NCBI GenBank assembly: GCA_020638835.1
Contig: JACKHV010000002.1
Location: 558,001-622,000, forward strand
Direction: 5' to 3'
Source of the DNA: Planctomycetota bacterium
Lineage (GTDB): Bacteria > Planctomycetota > UBA1135 > GCA-002686595
DNA: 64,000 bases
Below are positions 25,753 through 34,293 of the stretch, piece after piece (the stretch's first letter is position 1; every line of letters begins with the position of its first letter). A program made the position numbers and the translations under genes. Below the pieces are notes generated by a model. That model saw only the letters and a program-made list of their open reading frames with translations. It did no database searches and had not been told where the DNA came from.

Positions 25753-26859
25753 GTGCGGATCGGCATCGACTACCGCCCCGCCTGGGCGCACGCGCCGGGG
25801 GTCGGACGCTACACGCGCGAACTCGTGCGCGCGCTCGCGAAGCTGCCCGCGCCGCCGGAGCTCGCGCTCTTCGAGCTCGGCGATCCGCAGCGCGAAGTCG
25901 ACGACGAGGCGCTGGGACTCGCCGGATCGCACGCGATTGCGAAGCGCGTGCGCGGACCCTTGCCGCGCCGCGCGGTGCGCGTTCTCGGTCGCTTCGGCCT
26001 CTCGGTCGACCGCCTGCTCGGCGGCGTCGAGCTGTTCCAGCACACCGCCGACCGCTTGCCCGTGCGCTTCGCGCGGCAGTGCACCGCGGTCGCCGAGCTC
26101 CCGCCGCGCGGAACGCCGCAGTTCGCGGCGCACGCCGCGTGGCTGCGCTCGCTCGACGGCTTGTTGGTCTTCAGTGCGCACGCCGCGCAGCGGCTCGTCG
26201 ACGAGTGCGGGGCGGATCCGACGCGCGTCCACTTCACGCCCGTCGGCTGCGAGCACTGGCGACGCGAGCTACCGGCGTCCGCGCTGCGACGCCCGACCGA
26301 CGACGCGGCCCCGCTGCGCGTCATCGCGCTCGGCGCGCTGCGCTCCGACGCCCGGCCCCTGGTGCTGCTCGAAGCGTGCGAACGCCTGCGCGCCGGCGGC
26401 CTCGAAGTCGAGCTGACAAGCGTCGGCCGCGCCGGGGACGCCGCCGAGGCGTGGACCCGCCGTCGCGCCGCTTCGCCGCTCGGCGAGGCGGTTCGCTGGA
26501 TCTCCGAGCCTCGCGAGTCGGAGCTGCCCGGGCTGGTGGCGCGGGCCGACGTCCTCGTGCAGCTCGAGGAGGAGGTGCTGACGCCGGTCACCGCGCTGGA
26601 GGCCTGCTCGCTGGGCCCGGCGGTCGTCGCCGCGAGACAGCCCGTGCTCCGGGAAGCGCTCGGCGAGCTGGCGGAGTGGACCGAGCCCGGCGCCGGCCCC
26701 GACGCCCTCGCGGACGCCCTCGCCTCCGCTCGGCCGCGGGCGCGCGACGAGGCCGAGCGTGAGCGCCGTCAGGCCCTCGCCGAGCGCTTCGACTGGCGTG
26801 GGTGCGCCCTGGCGACGCAGCTCGCCTGGAGGCGCATCCTGAGCCCTCGAGGAGCCTGA
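25753..26859 (+). CDS. Glycosyltransferase, GT4-type
   Basis: The 368-residue protein has a GT-B layout. The N-terminal domain begins MRIGIDYRPAWAHAPGVGRYTRELVRAL, the typical acceptor-binding loop with GVGRYT. The C-terminal nucleotide-sugar domain has LGALRSDARPLVLLEA, then RESELPGLVARADVLVQLEEE..TPVTALEACSLG, which is the E-x7-E-like region of GT4 enzymes. The usual first Glu of the EX7E motif is not obvious. It starts 10 nt after the flavoprotein gene, so the three genes form an operon, perhaps modifying a pigment or lipid; this role is inference. Confidence 0.78.
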   Translation: MRIGIDYRPAWAHAPGVGRYTRELVRALAKLPAPPELALFELGDPQREVDDEALGLAGSHAIAKRVRGPLPRRAVRVLGRFGLSVDRLLGGVELFQHTADRLPVRFARQCTAVAELPPRGTPQFAAHAAWLRSLDGLLVFSAHAAQRLVDECGADPTRVHFTPVGCEHWRRELPASALRRPTDDAAPLRVIALGALRSDARPLVLLEACERLRAGGLEVELTSVGRAGDAAEAWTRRRAASPLGEAVRWISEPRESELPGLVARADVLVQLEEEVLTPVTALEACSLGPAVVAARQPVLREALGELAEWTEPGAGPDALADALASARPRARDEAERERRQALAERFDWRGCALATQLAWRRILSPRGA

Positions 26860-26875
26860 ACCTCCGAGAAGAGGT

Positions 26876-26910
26876 TCGGGGCGCCGCCCGACCAGCGGAA
26901 GGCGCCCCGA
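26876..26910 (+). terminator. Hairpin terminator after the glycosyltransferase gene
   Basis: TCGGGGCGCC pairs perfectly with GGCGCCCCGA across a 15-nt loop, starting 16 nt after the stop codon. No T tract follows. Confidence 0.65.
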
Positions 26911-27306
26911 TGAGCTCGGGAACAAGAGCCGAAGTATCTGTTCCCAACTCTCTCTTTTGCCCTCGGAGCGAACCCCGAGAGCGCGTCACTCCCCCTCCCT
27001 GGGGCGGGGGCGACGCAGCCTCGGCTCTCCGGCATGCGGGGCCCAAGGCCGCGCAGCCCAGCTCCACCGCGTTTCCGCGATGTCACCGCTTGGTCTCCCG
27101 TCGGGGACCTCGGAAAGAGCGACACGGGCTCTCTCTCTGAAGAAAGCATTCAGGCCCGCGTGCCTCCAGCATAAGCAACTTCCTGGATTCCGTCCAGCCG
27201 GCAGGACGGGGAGGTCGAAGATTTTGCCCGCCGGGTCCCCACATCGGGCCCCGGGCGCGGCGGAGGGGTCCGTCGCGCGAGACGGCGCGGCACAGGAGAG
27301 CGACGT
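26911..27306. other. Intergenic stretch before the HDOD gene
   Basis: These 396 bp contain no coding region I can support. They are less GC-rich in places (26930-26960, 27115-27185). There is a small palindrome (CCGTCC with GGACGG at 27190-27209), and just before 27307 the ribosome site AGGAG. No clear riboswitch or operator was recognised. Confidence 0.5.
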
Positions 27307-28158
27307 ATGGCGCAACCGGAACTGGCTCGGCGGGTGCTGGAGGGGACCAAGAACCTGACTCCTTGGCCCGAGGTCGCGAGCCGGGTGATGCAGATCGCCC
27401 AGCGCCCCGAGGTGGTCCCCGGCGAGCTCGTCGCCGTGATCCAGACCGACGCCGCGCTGACGGCCAAGGTCCTGCGCCTCGCCAACTCGGCCTACTACGG
27501 CTTCCGGCGCGAGATCGCTTCCTTGGCCGAGGCGGGCAACGCGCTGGGCGTGCAGGCGCTCGTCAACCTGGTGCTCACGGGCTGCGCGGAGCGCTACTTC
27601 CACACCGGCGGCCGCGGCGCCGCGGCGAAGTCGCTGTGGGAGCGCTCCATCACGACGGCCTTCTCCGCGCAGATCCTGGCGCGCGCGCAGGGCGCCGTGG
27701 ATCCCGAGCGTGCCTACACCGTCGCGCTGCTGCAGAACATCGGGCACCTCGTCATCGACGACTTCCTCGTCGAATTCCGCGAGCGCATCGAGCGCGAGCA
27801 ACGCGACGGGCGCGACCTCTTGTCCGCCGAGCGCGCCGTGCTCGGTCAGAACCACGCGCAGATCGGCGCGCGGCTCGCGCGCCGCTGGGGCTTCCCCGAG
27901 GTGCTGTCGGACACGATCGAGTTCCACCACAGTCCGGAGCGCGCCGGCGTGGATCCGAAGCTCGCCGCGGTCGCGCACCTCGCGGAGACGATCACCTACG
28001 CGCTGTCGCTCGACGACGGGCTCGAGAGCCTCGCGTACGGCTTCAGCGAGTCCGCGCTCGCGCTCTCCGGCCTCGACCGGAACGGATTCCTCGCCTTGGA
28101 GGAGGTGATCCGCGAGGAGCTCGAGAAGGCGCGCGACGTCTTCGAGTCGGCGGCCTGA
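27307..28158 (+). CDS. HDOD domain signalling protein
   Basis: The 283-residue protein is a stand-alone HDOD domain, related to HD phosphohydrolases but lacking their metal ligands and used in signalling, often linked to chemotaxis, motility or c-di-GMP. Recognisable parts are LTPWPEVASRVMQIAQRPEV, LTAKVLRLANSAYYGFRREIASLAEAGNALG, and ALLQNIGHLVIDDF in place of the HD motif. HHSPE lies near residue 215. The ATG is preceded by AGGAG with a spacing of 8 nt. It carries no receiver or output domain, so partners must be encoded elsewhere. Confidence 0.88.
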   Translation: MAQPELARRVLEGTKNLTPWPEVASRVMQIAQRPEVVPGELVAVIQTDAALTAKVLRLANSAYYGFRREIASLAEAGNALGVQALVNLVLTGCAERYFHTGGRGAAAKSLWERSITTAFSAQILARAQGAVDPERAYTVALLQNIGHLVIDDFLVEFRERIEREQRDGRDLLSAERAVLGQNHAQIGARLARRWGFPEVLSDTIEFHHSPERAGVDPKLAAVAHLAETITYALSLDDGLESLAYGFSESALALSGLDRNGFLALEEVIREELEKARDVFESAA

Positions 28159-28200
28159 TTCCGGAACCGCGTCGCGCGATGGACGCGCGAAGGGGCGGGG

Positions 28201-28277
28201 TGGGGTGGATAAGGGGATTCGAACCCCCGACCTCCGGTACCACAAACCGGCGCTCTAACCAGCTGAGCTATATCCAC
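28201..28277 (-). tRNA. tRNA-His (anticodon GTG), CCA encoded
   Basis: The acceptor GTGGATA/TATCCAC, D stem GCTC/GAGC, anticodon stem CCGGT/ACCGG with loop TTGTGGT, and T stem GGGGG/CCCCT all fold. The discriminator is C and the base before position 1 (28278) encodes G, the extra G-1 expected for histidine. Confidence 0.96.
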
Positions 28278-28390
28278 CACCAGGGTTCTCGCCCCGATTG
28301 GCGGCCAGGAAGGATCGTGCCGGATCCCCCCGCTGTCAAGCGGGCCGACGCGAAAGTCGCGCGATCCGGCGGCGCCGAACGGCGCTGCGA

Positions 28391-28792
28391 TCAGCGCCTG
28401 AGTCGCGGCGCCGCGGACGAACCGTCGGCCTCGGCGGACAACTCGCGGACCTTGGCTTGCAGCGCGAGGTTCTGCGCCTGCAGGGCGCCCAGCGCGAAGC
28501 TCAATCGACGCTCGAGACGCCGCGCTGCTTCCGCCTCGCGCTCGAGTCGGTCGAGCAAGCGGTTCGAGCCGCGCTCGAGGAGACGTGCCGTCTCCAGCTC
28601 GCGCTCGGCCTCCGCGATGCGCTCGATGTACGCGCGCTCCTTGCGCCCGGGCCCGACGGTCCGCGGGCGCGCCGCGGCCGGAACCACACAGACCTCGGCC
28701 AGGCCTTCGGCATCGCGCCCCACGCGCTCGATGTGCGCCGAGCGCGGGTCGCGGAGCGGGACGTGAGCAGGCTGTTGCGAGGTGTCGTTCAC
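28391..28792 (-). CDS. Hypothetical coiled-coil protein
   Basis: A 133-residue protein with a polar N-terminal third (containing VCVVPAAARPRTVGPGRKER) and a long amphipathic helix from about residue 50 to 118, rich in Glu, Arg and Leu with heptad spacing, indicating a coiled coil. No family is recognised and no signal peptide is present, so it is probably cytoplasmic. It lies alone downstream of tRNA-His on the same strand. Confidence 0.6.
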   Translation of the reverse strand: MNDTSQQPAHVPLRDPRSAHIERVGRDAEGLAEVCVVPAAARPRTVGPGRKERAYIERIAEAERELETARLLERGSNRLLDRLEREAEAARRLERRLSFALGALQAQNLALQAKVRELSAEADGSSAAPRLRR

Positions 28793-28904
28793 AGACCTTC
28801 CATCGGCGCACGGCGCGCTTCTCCGTCCCTCCGATCGCCCGCCAGCGCGCGGGATTCCGAAGGCTGCGCCTGACGAGGCGGATCAGCGCCGCGCCGCTCG
28901 GTGC

Positions 28905-28910
28905 TAAGCT
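28905..28910 (+). promoter_or_regulatory. TAAGCT -10 box, leaderless start
   Basis: TAAGCT ends 7 nt before the GTG at 28918, so transcription should begin at or next to the start codon. No Shine-Dalgarno sequence is present. A -35 match is not evident. Confidence 0.4.
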
Positions 28911-28917
28911 CTGCGGC

Positions 28918-29328
28918 GTGAGCGAGAGCGAGCACGACGCACCGAAGCCGAAGAGCTTCGGCAACATCAGCGAGCACCACTGGTCGCGCGCCCGCAAGGA
29001 CGCGAACGCGGAGGCGATCGAACACCTGCGCGAGCGCTCGCGAGCGCCGGGCGTCGCCGAGGGTGGCGGTCCGCGCAACCACTATTGCCTCGAGTGCCAC
29101 GGCGTGCTGCCGCTCGCCTACGACCAGCGCCGGCCGGCGGACGTGGAGGGGCTCGAGCACTGTCCGCACTGCGGCGCGGAGCTCGACGCGCGCGTCCGCG
29201 CGATGTTCAACTGGGTCGAGATCGACCAGCCCCCGGGCAGCGACCTGCACGCGCTGCTGCCGATCCTGCTGCTCGGCGTGATCGCCCTGTTGGGACTCGT
29301 GATGGCCCTCTACTTCTGGCTCGGCTGA
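28918..29328 (+). CDS. Membrane protein with a zinc-ribbon-like domain
   Basis: The 136-residue product starts at GTG 28918. Its cytoplasmic part holds two CxxC knuckles (CLEC near residue 58 and CPHC near residue 83), spaced as in a zinc ribbon. The C-terminal end (about 112-135, LLPILLLGVIALLGLVMALYFWLG) is one membrane helix, giving a tail-anchored layout. The family is not recognised. The following ThiF-like gene begins 13 nt later, so the two are probably co-transcribed. Confidence 0.68.
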   Translation: MSESEHDAPKPKSFGNISEHHWSRARKDANAEAIEHLRERSRAPGVAEGGGPRNHYCLECHGVLPLAYDQRRPADVEGLEHCPHCGAELDARVRAMFNWVEIDQPPGSDLHALLPILLLGVIALLGLVMALYFWLG

Positions 29329-29341
29329 GCCTGCGCGACGC

Positions 29342-30379
29342 ATGACGGAGCCCACCTACGACCCGCGGCGCTTCGAGCGCCAGACGCGCTTCGCACCGCT
29401 CGGCGCGGAGGGCCAGCGTCGGCTCGCCGAGAGCCGCGTGCTGCTCGTCGGCTGCGGCGCGCTCGGCGGCGTCATCGCGCAGAACCTGACGCGCTCCGGC
29501 GTCGGTGAACTCGTGCTCGTCGACCGCGACATCGTCGAACTGTCGAACCTCCCGCGACAGGTCCTGTTCGAGGACCGACACGCGCGCGAAGGCACGCTGA
29601 AGGTCGAAGCCGCGGCGGAGACGCTCGCGCGCATCGGCGGCCCCACGCGCTTCGAGACGCACGCCGCGCACCTCGACGCGGACAACCTCGAGGACCTCGC
29701 CGATGACTGCGACCTGATCCTCGACGGAACGGACAACCTCGGCACGCGCTACCTGCTGAACGACTACGCGATCCTGGAAGGCGTGCCGTGGGTCTACGGC
29801 GGCGTCGTGGGTTCGGGCGGACTCGTGATGGCGGTGCTGCCGGATCGCGGGCCGTGCCTGCGCTGCCTGTTCCCCGAACCGCCGCCCGCCGCGAGCCTGC
29901 CGACCTGCGACACGGCGGGAGTGTTGCTGCCGGCGGTCGCGACGATCGCATCGCTGCAGAGCGGCTTGGCGCTGCGGCTGCTCGTCGAGGGCGCGGACAC
30001 GCGGCTCGAGACCGCGCTGCTCGAGGTCGACGTGTGGTCGGGCGAGCTGCGTCGCCTGCGGCTCGGACGCCAAGCGCAGTGCCCCTGTTGCGGCGACCGC
30101 GACTTCCCCTTCCTGCACGAACCACTGGGGCGTCGCGCGACGATCCTCTGCGGCCGCAACGCGGTGCAGGTGCGCGGCAGCAAGTCGGCGCCGGACCTCG
30201 CGCAGGTCGCGAAGGCGCTCGAAGGGCTCGCGTCCGACGTGCGCTGGGCCGGACCGATCCTGCGCTTCGCGCTCGACGAACACCGCATCACCTTGTTCGA
30301 GGACGGCCGCGCGTTGATCGAGGGCACGGACGACATCGACCGCGCGCTCGCGCTCTACGACCGCTACGTCGGCACGTGA
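29342..30379 (+). CDS. ThiF/MoeB/HesA-family adenylyltransferase
   Basis: E1-like enzymes of this family adenylate the C-terminal glycine of a ubiquitin-like sulfur carrier (ThiS or MoaD). The 345-residue protein has the ATP-binding fold LLVGCGALGGVIAQNLTRSGVGELVLVDRDIVELSNLPRQ, the LILDGTDN motif, and zinc-binding pairs CLRC and CPCC. A further 90-residue C-terminal domain is unlike the MoeB rhodanese domain. The stop overlaps the next gene, a MobA-like transferase, which suggests molybdenum cofactor metabolism rather than thiamine; this is inference from context. Confidence 0.87.
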   Translation: MTEPTYDPRRFERQTRFAPLGAEGQRRLAESRVLLVGCGALGGVIAQNLTRSGVGELVLVDRDIVELSNLPRQVLFEDRHAREGTLKVEAAAETLARIGGPTRFETHAAHLDADNLEDLADDCDLILDGTDNLGTRYLLNDYAILEGVPWVYGGVVGSGGLVMAVLPDRGPCLRCLFPEPPPAASLPTCDTAGVLLPAVATIASLQSGLALRLLVEGADTRLETALLEVDVWSGELRRLRLGRQAQCPCCGDRDFPFLHEPLGRRATILCGRNAVQVRGSKSAPDLAQVAKALEGLASDVRWAGPILRFALDEHRITLFEDGRALIEGTDDIDRALALYDRYVGT

Positions 30380-30966
30380 AGCCCGCGCTGGTGATCCTCG
30401 CCGGGGGCGCCAGCGAGCGGCTCGGTGAACCGAAGGCGCTCGTCGAGCTCGGCGGGCGCAGCGTTCTCGACCGGCTGCTCGACGCCGCCGCGAACCTGGA
30501 CCGAGTCCCGCTCGTGATCGGCGGCGCGCACTACGCCGCGATCGCGAAGGCCCTCGGCGGACGCGGCGAGTGCGCGAACAACGTCGAGTGGACGCGCGGC
30601 CGGACGGGCAGCGTGATCCTCGCGGCGCGCTTGCGCGAGGACCGCGACCTGTGCCTCGCGCCGGTCGACGTGCCGCTCGTGCCGCGCGAGGTCTTCGAGG
30701 CCCTCGCCGCCGCCTGGGAAGCCGCGGGCTCTCCACCGCGCGGCTGGCTCGCGCCTGCGTGCGACGGGCGCTTCGGCCACCCCGTGGTCGTCGGGCGCGA
30801 ATTGCTCCGCCAGCTGTTCGGGGCCTCTCCCGACCGACCTCTGCGCGAACTGCGCGGCCTCGCCGACCCCCTGTGGTCGCTCGAAACGCCCTGCGCGGCC
30901 GTCCTGGACGACCTCGACACCCCCGCCGACCTGGCTGCCCTGCGCGCCCGAGCTTCTTCTCCATAG
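30376..30966 (+). CDS. MobA-like NTP transferase
   Basis: The 196-residue protein begins VKPALVILAGGASERLGEPKALVELGGRSVLDRLL, the signature loop of MobA/MocA-type and related nucleotidyltransferases, with G-G-x-S-x-R-x-G and the catalytic-region lysine. Later LAPVDVPLVP supplies the metal-binding Asp. It is close to the usual 190-200 residues. The family loads nucleotides onto molybdopterin (MobA, MocA) or onto sugars and alcohol phosphates, so the exact substrate is open. GTG at 30376 overlaps the stop of the ThiF-like gene. Confidence 0.85.
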   Translation: MKPALVILAGGASERLGEPKALVELGGRSVLDRLLDAAANLDRVPLVIGGAHYAAIAKALGGRGECANNVEWTRGRTGSVILAARLREDRDLCLAPVDVPLVPREVFEALAAAWEAAGSPPRGWLAPACDGRFGHPVVVGRELLRQLFGASPDRPLRELRGLADPLWSLETPCAAVLDDLDTPADLAALRARASSP

Positions 30967-31057
30967 GCCTCCACTCCGCCGGGGCACGCCGCCGATAGGT
31001 GACCCCGGTAGACCCTCCGTGCGGGGGGGCCTGCCCGTGCGGAGAAGAGGTTCAAGG

Positions 31058-34000
31058 ATGAGTTTTCAAGGCGACGTAGCCGGTATCGGCCTGGCAGAAC
31101 TGCTGCAGAGCATCGCTCGCGGACGACGCGAAGGCGTGCTCACGCTCAGCGCCCGGGGTGGTCTCAAGTCCACCCTCGGCCTGCAGGGAGGTGTTCTGTA
31201 CTTCCTGCCCGAGCCCGACGAAGACCCGAAGGTCTGGAAGGACCGCGCGCGTCAGGCCTACATCGCGGACCACGACGTCCGCATCGACGCGGTGCGCATG
31301 GCGGAGATCGCCCGCGCCCACCGCATCGAGATGGTCTACAAGCTACTCGACGCCGAGGGTGTGCACTTCCGCTTCGACACGGGTCCCCTGCCGGACCCGG
31401 GCAAGGAGACCGCGCACAGCGACGACTCCGCCGACTCCGCGCGCATGCCGCAGGTACACTGCGAAGGCATCGCGGTCGAGTTCCTGCTGCTCGAGTACGC
31501 GCGCATCAGCGACGAGGCCCAGTCGCTCGGCGGCGACGCGTGGGTCAGCTCGCACTGGATCCCGCGCTTCAAGGACGCGGGTGAGCTCGGCAAGGACATC
31601 GCGCGCTTCGCGAAGCAGTGCGACGGCAAGTCGAGCATCGCCGAGATCGCGGACCGCCTCGCGTGGCCGATCCGTCAGGTCCGCCTGACCGTGCTCGGTC
31701 AGCTGCAAGCCGGCACGATGCGCTTCAGCATGGCGCGCGAGATCCTGGTGCTCGCGCAGTCCGAGCTGTCGAAGGGACACATCACGCGCGCGGCTTCGCG
31801 CCTCTCCGCGTGGGTGCAGCTGTTCGAGGGCGGGCCGCTCGGCCGCGGCGACGCCGAGCTGCTCGAGGCCGAGTGGAAGGCCGACCGCTTCTCGCCGTTG
31901 CTGAACCGCATGCCGACGCGCGAGGCGCGCCTGCTGCTGCGCCGCCTCGACCACGCGCTCGGCGACCCGGCGCTCGCGCTGAAGCACTGGCGCGAGTTCC
32001 ACCGCCTGCACAAGCACGACCACATCGCGCACGTGCACCGCATCGCGTGCGAGTTCCGCTGTGGTGACGAGGAAGAGCTCACGCCCGTGCGCGAGCTGCT
32101 CGACGTCGCGCGCGGCTTCCGCGAACACAACCAACCGCGTCGCGCGGCTGCCGTGCTGCGCCTCGCTGCGGCGCAACAGCCGTCCAGCACCCCCGCTCGC
32201 CTCGACGTCGGCATGGGCATGCTCGCCGCCGGCATGCCCGAGGAAGCCACGCCGTGGATCCTCGACGTCGCCGAGGCGCTGATCGAGGACCACGCCGCCG
32301 AGAAGGCGCTCGCACCGCTGCGCGCGCTGATCGACGCCGACCCCGGCAACCGCGAAGCGCGCCGCTTGTGGAGCCGCGCGCGTTCGCTGACCGTCCGCCG
32401 CCAGCTGATCAAGAAGCACTCGCTCGTGGGCTTCGCGATCCTGATGGCGCTGTCGCTCGGCGCATGGGTGCAGATCCGCAACGAGCGCACCTACGGCGAC
32501 CGCTTGGCCGAGGTCTCGAACCTCCTGCCGACGCCGGCGGAGGCGCAGATGCTGCTCGACGAGTACTTCCCTGACGACAACTCGCCGCAGGTCTCCGCGC
32601 TGCGCGACGCGATCCTGGACCGCCGCCGCGAGGGCGAGATCGCGCACCGCGCCGCCTGGTACGACCAGTACAAGGAAGCGCAGACCGAGTGCACGCTCGG
32701 CGACGCGCAAGTCGGCCTCGAGCGAGCGCTCGCGCTGCCGAGCCCGCCGCGCCTGACCACGATCAAGGAACCGTGGCCGCTGCCGAGCGACCTCTACAAC
32801 GGCCTGGCCGCGCGCCTCGAGAACGACCTCCACTCGCTCGGCGAGCTGGAGCTCGACGACGCCGAGCAGATCGCCGAGGAGGACGAACTCTCGCGCACGC
32901 TGGTCGCGCTCACCACCAAGCTGACCGCCGTCGCCTCAGGTCGCGACACAGGTGACCTGAAGGAACGCGTCGTCGAGATCGGCGACACGCTGCGCAAGCG
33001 CGACACCGACCGCGCCGTCGCGATCAAGGAACGCACCGAGCTCGACCTGATCACGCGCCAGAACATGATGCTCGCGAGCGCGCGCACGCACCGCGCCGCG
33101 GGATCGCTCGACAAGGCGCTGAAGGTCTACGAGGACCTGCTCGCGATCGACGAGTCGGGCAAGCTCGCGCGTCTGCTCGACGACGAAGTGTCGGAGGTAC
33201 GCACGAACCACGAAACGCTGCAGACCGCGCGTGCGCTCGCGAAGGAAGGCCGCCACGCCGAAGCTCGCGCGCGGCTCGCGAAGGACTTCAAGGACCCCGA
33301 GAAGGTGGCCTTGCCCTGGGTGCTCGACAGCTTCCCTGCCGGCGCGATCGCGCACATGCCGGACGGCGCCGTGCACCACACGCCTTTCCAGCTCGAGTCC
33401 CGTCCCGGCGAGCGTCTCGAGATCCGCATCGAGTCGCCCGGCTGCGAACCGAGCACGATCGTCACCGAGGGATCGGCCGACCGCTTCGTGTGGTTGTCGC
33501 GCACGCCCGAGCGCCGCTGGCAAGGCGAAGGCCGCGTCGAGGCCCCGCCCGTCGCCGCCGGTCAGGACCAGATCGTCTGCGACCGCGCGGGACACATCGC
33601 CCGCCTGTCGAGCGAAGGCGACACGCTCTGGGATCGCCGCCTGTCTTCCCTCGGAGGACTCGCGCGCTCGCCCGTGTTCCTGCCCAAGAAGCCCGGCCAC
33701 TTGCTGCTGCTCACCGAGGACGGCGAGGCGTGGATCCTCGACGGCGCGACCGGCGACCTCGAAGGACCCTGGCCGCTCGGCTCGGGACCGGTCGAGGGAC
33801 CGACGGCGACGAGCGACGGCGTGGTCGCGAGGCTGCGCGACGGTCGCTTCCTGCTCTGGGAGCGTCGTCTGAAGCCCACGCCGCTCGAGGAGAACGGCGC
33901 CGCCGGACTCGCGGCCGCCCGCTTCGGCAGCGAAGCGGGACTCTCCGTGCTGCGCCGCGACGGCGCGTCGTACGCCACGCACGAGTCGCCGTGGTGCGAC

Positions 34001-34183
34001 TGGACCGTCAGCGTCGAGGACGAGGTCTACCGCGTCCACCCGAAGGACGATCCGGAGTCGGGTTTCGCCGTGCTGCGCCAGGGCGAGTGGAGCTTCCTCG
34101 CCTGGGAGGCGCCGCACGCGCGCCTCAAGGGCGGCCGACTGTGGATCTCGGACGAGAACGGACTGCGCGCGTTCACGCCCTGA
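31058..34183 (+). CDS. Large DUF4388/TPR/beta-propeller membrane protein
   Basis: A 1041-residue protein. Residues 1-50 (SFQGDVAGIGLAELLQSIARGRREGVLTLSARGG) match DUF4388 (PATAN-like) domains, common in signalling proteins of delta-proteobacteria and planctomycetes. A helical part follows, with TPR-like repeats (about 230-440) and one membrane helix (about 454-475). The second helical section (490-730) is charged. The C-terminal third (about 830-1041) has short beta repeats such as IVCDRAGHIARLSSEGDTLWDRRL, typical of a PQQ/Kelch-type propeller. AAGAGG precedes the ATG. The combination is not one I know by name; the role is unknown. Confidence 0.72.
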   Translation: MSFQGDVAGIGLAELLQSIARGRREGVLTLSARGGLKSTLGLQGGVLYFLPEPDEDPKVWKDRARQAYIADHDVRIDAVRMAEIARAHRIEMVYKLLDAEGVHFRFDTGPLPDPGKETAHSDDSADSARMPQVHCEGIAVEFLLLEYARISDEAQSLGGDAWVSSHWIPRFKDAGELGKDIARFAKQCDGKSSIAEIADRLAWPIRQVRLTVLGQLQAGTMRFSMAREILVLAQSELSKGHITRAASRLSAWVQLFEGGPLGRGDAELLEAEWKADRFSPLLNRMPTREARLLLRRLDHALGDPALALKHWREFHRLHKHDHIAHVHRIACEFRCGDEEELTPVRELLDVARGFREHNQPRRAAAVLRLAAAQQPSSTPARLDVGMGMLAAGMPEEATPWILDVAEALIEDHAAEKALAPLRALIDADPGNREARRLWSRARSLTVRRQLIKKHSLVGFAILMALSLGAWVQIRNERTYGDRLAEVSNLLPTPAEAQMLLDEYFPDDNSPQVSALRDAILDRRREGEIAHRAAWYDQYKEAQTECTLGDAQVGLERALALPSPPRLTTIKEPWPLPSDLYNGLAARLENDLHSLGELELDDAEQIAEEDELSRTLVALTTKLTAVASGRDTGDLKERVVEIGDTLRKRDTDRAVAIKERTELDLITRQNMMLASARTHRAAGSLDKALKVYEDLLAIDESGKLARLLDDEVSEVRTNHETLQTARALAKEGRHAEARARLAKDFKDPEKVALPWVLDSFPAGAIAHMPDGAVHHTPFQLESRPGERLEIRIESPGCEPSTIVTEGSADRFVWLSRTPERRWQGEGRVEAPPVAAGQDQIVCDRAGHIARLSSEGDTLWDRRLSSLGGLARSPVFLPKKPGHLLLLTEDGEAWILDGATGDLEGPWPLGSGPVEGPTATSDGVVARLRDGRFLLWERRLKPTPLEENGAAGLAAARFGSEAGLSVLRRDGASYATHESPWCDWTVSVEDEVYRVHPKDDPESGFAVLRQGEWSFLAWEAPHARLKGGRLWISDENGLRAFTP

Positions 34184-34196
34184 TCCGCGGACCACG

Positions 34197-34246
34197 AACG
34201 CGACGGACCTCCGCCGGTGCACGCACGGGCGGAGGTCCGTCACGTT
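34197..34246 (+). terminator. Strong hairpin terminator
   Basis: GACGGACCTCCGCC (34202-34215) pairs perfectly with GGCGGAGGTCCGTC (34228-34241). Beyond one C-A mismatch, AACG and CGTT extend the stem to 18 pairs. It begins 14 nt after the stop of the large gene. No T tract is present. Confidence 0.75.
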
Positions 34247-34257
34247 GCGGCGCGACT

Positions 34258-34286
34258 GTGACACGCAGGTGGCGCGGCGTTAGGCT
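34258..34286 (+). promoter_or_regulatory. Promoter with leaderless start for the lipoprotein gene
   Basis: GTGACA (34258-34263), a 17-nt spacer and TAGGCT (34281-34286) are followed only 7 nt later by the ATG at 34294, so the mRNA should begin at the start codon. Confidence 0.55.
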
Positions 34287-34293
34287 CGCCGCC

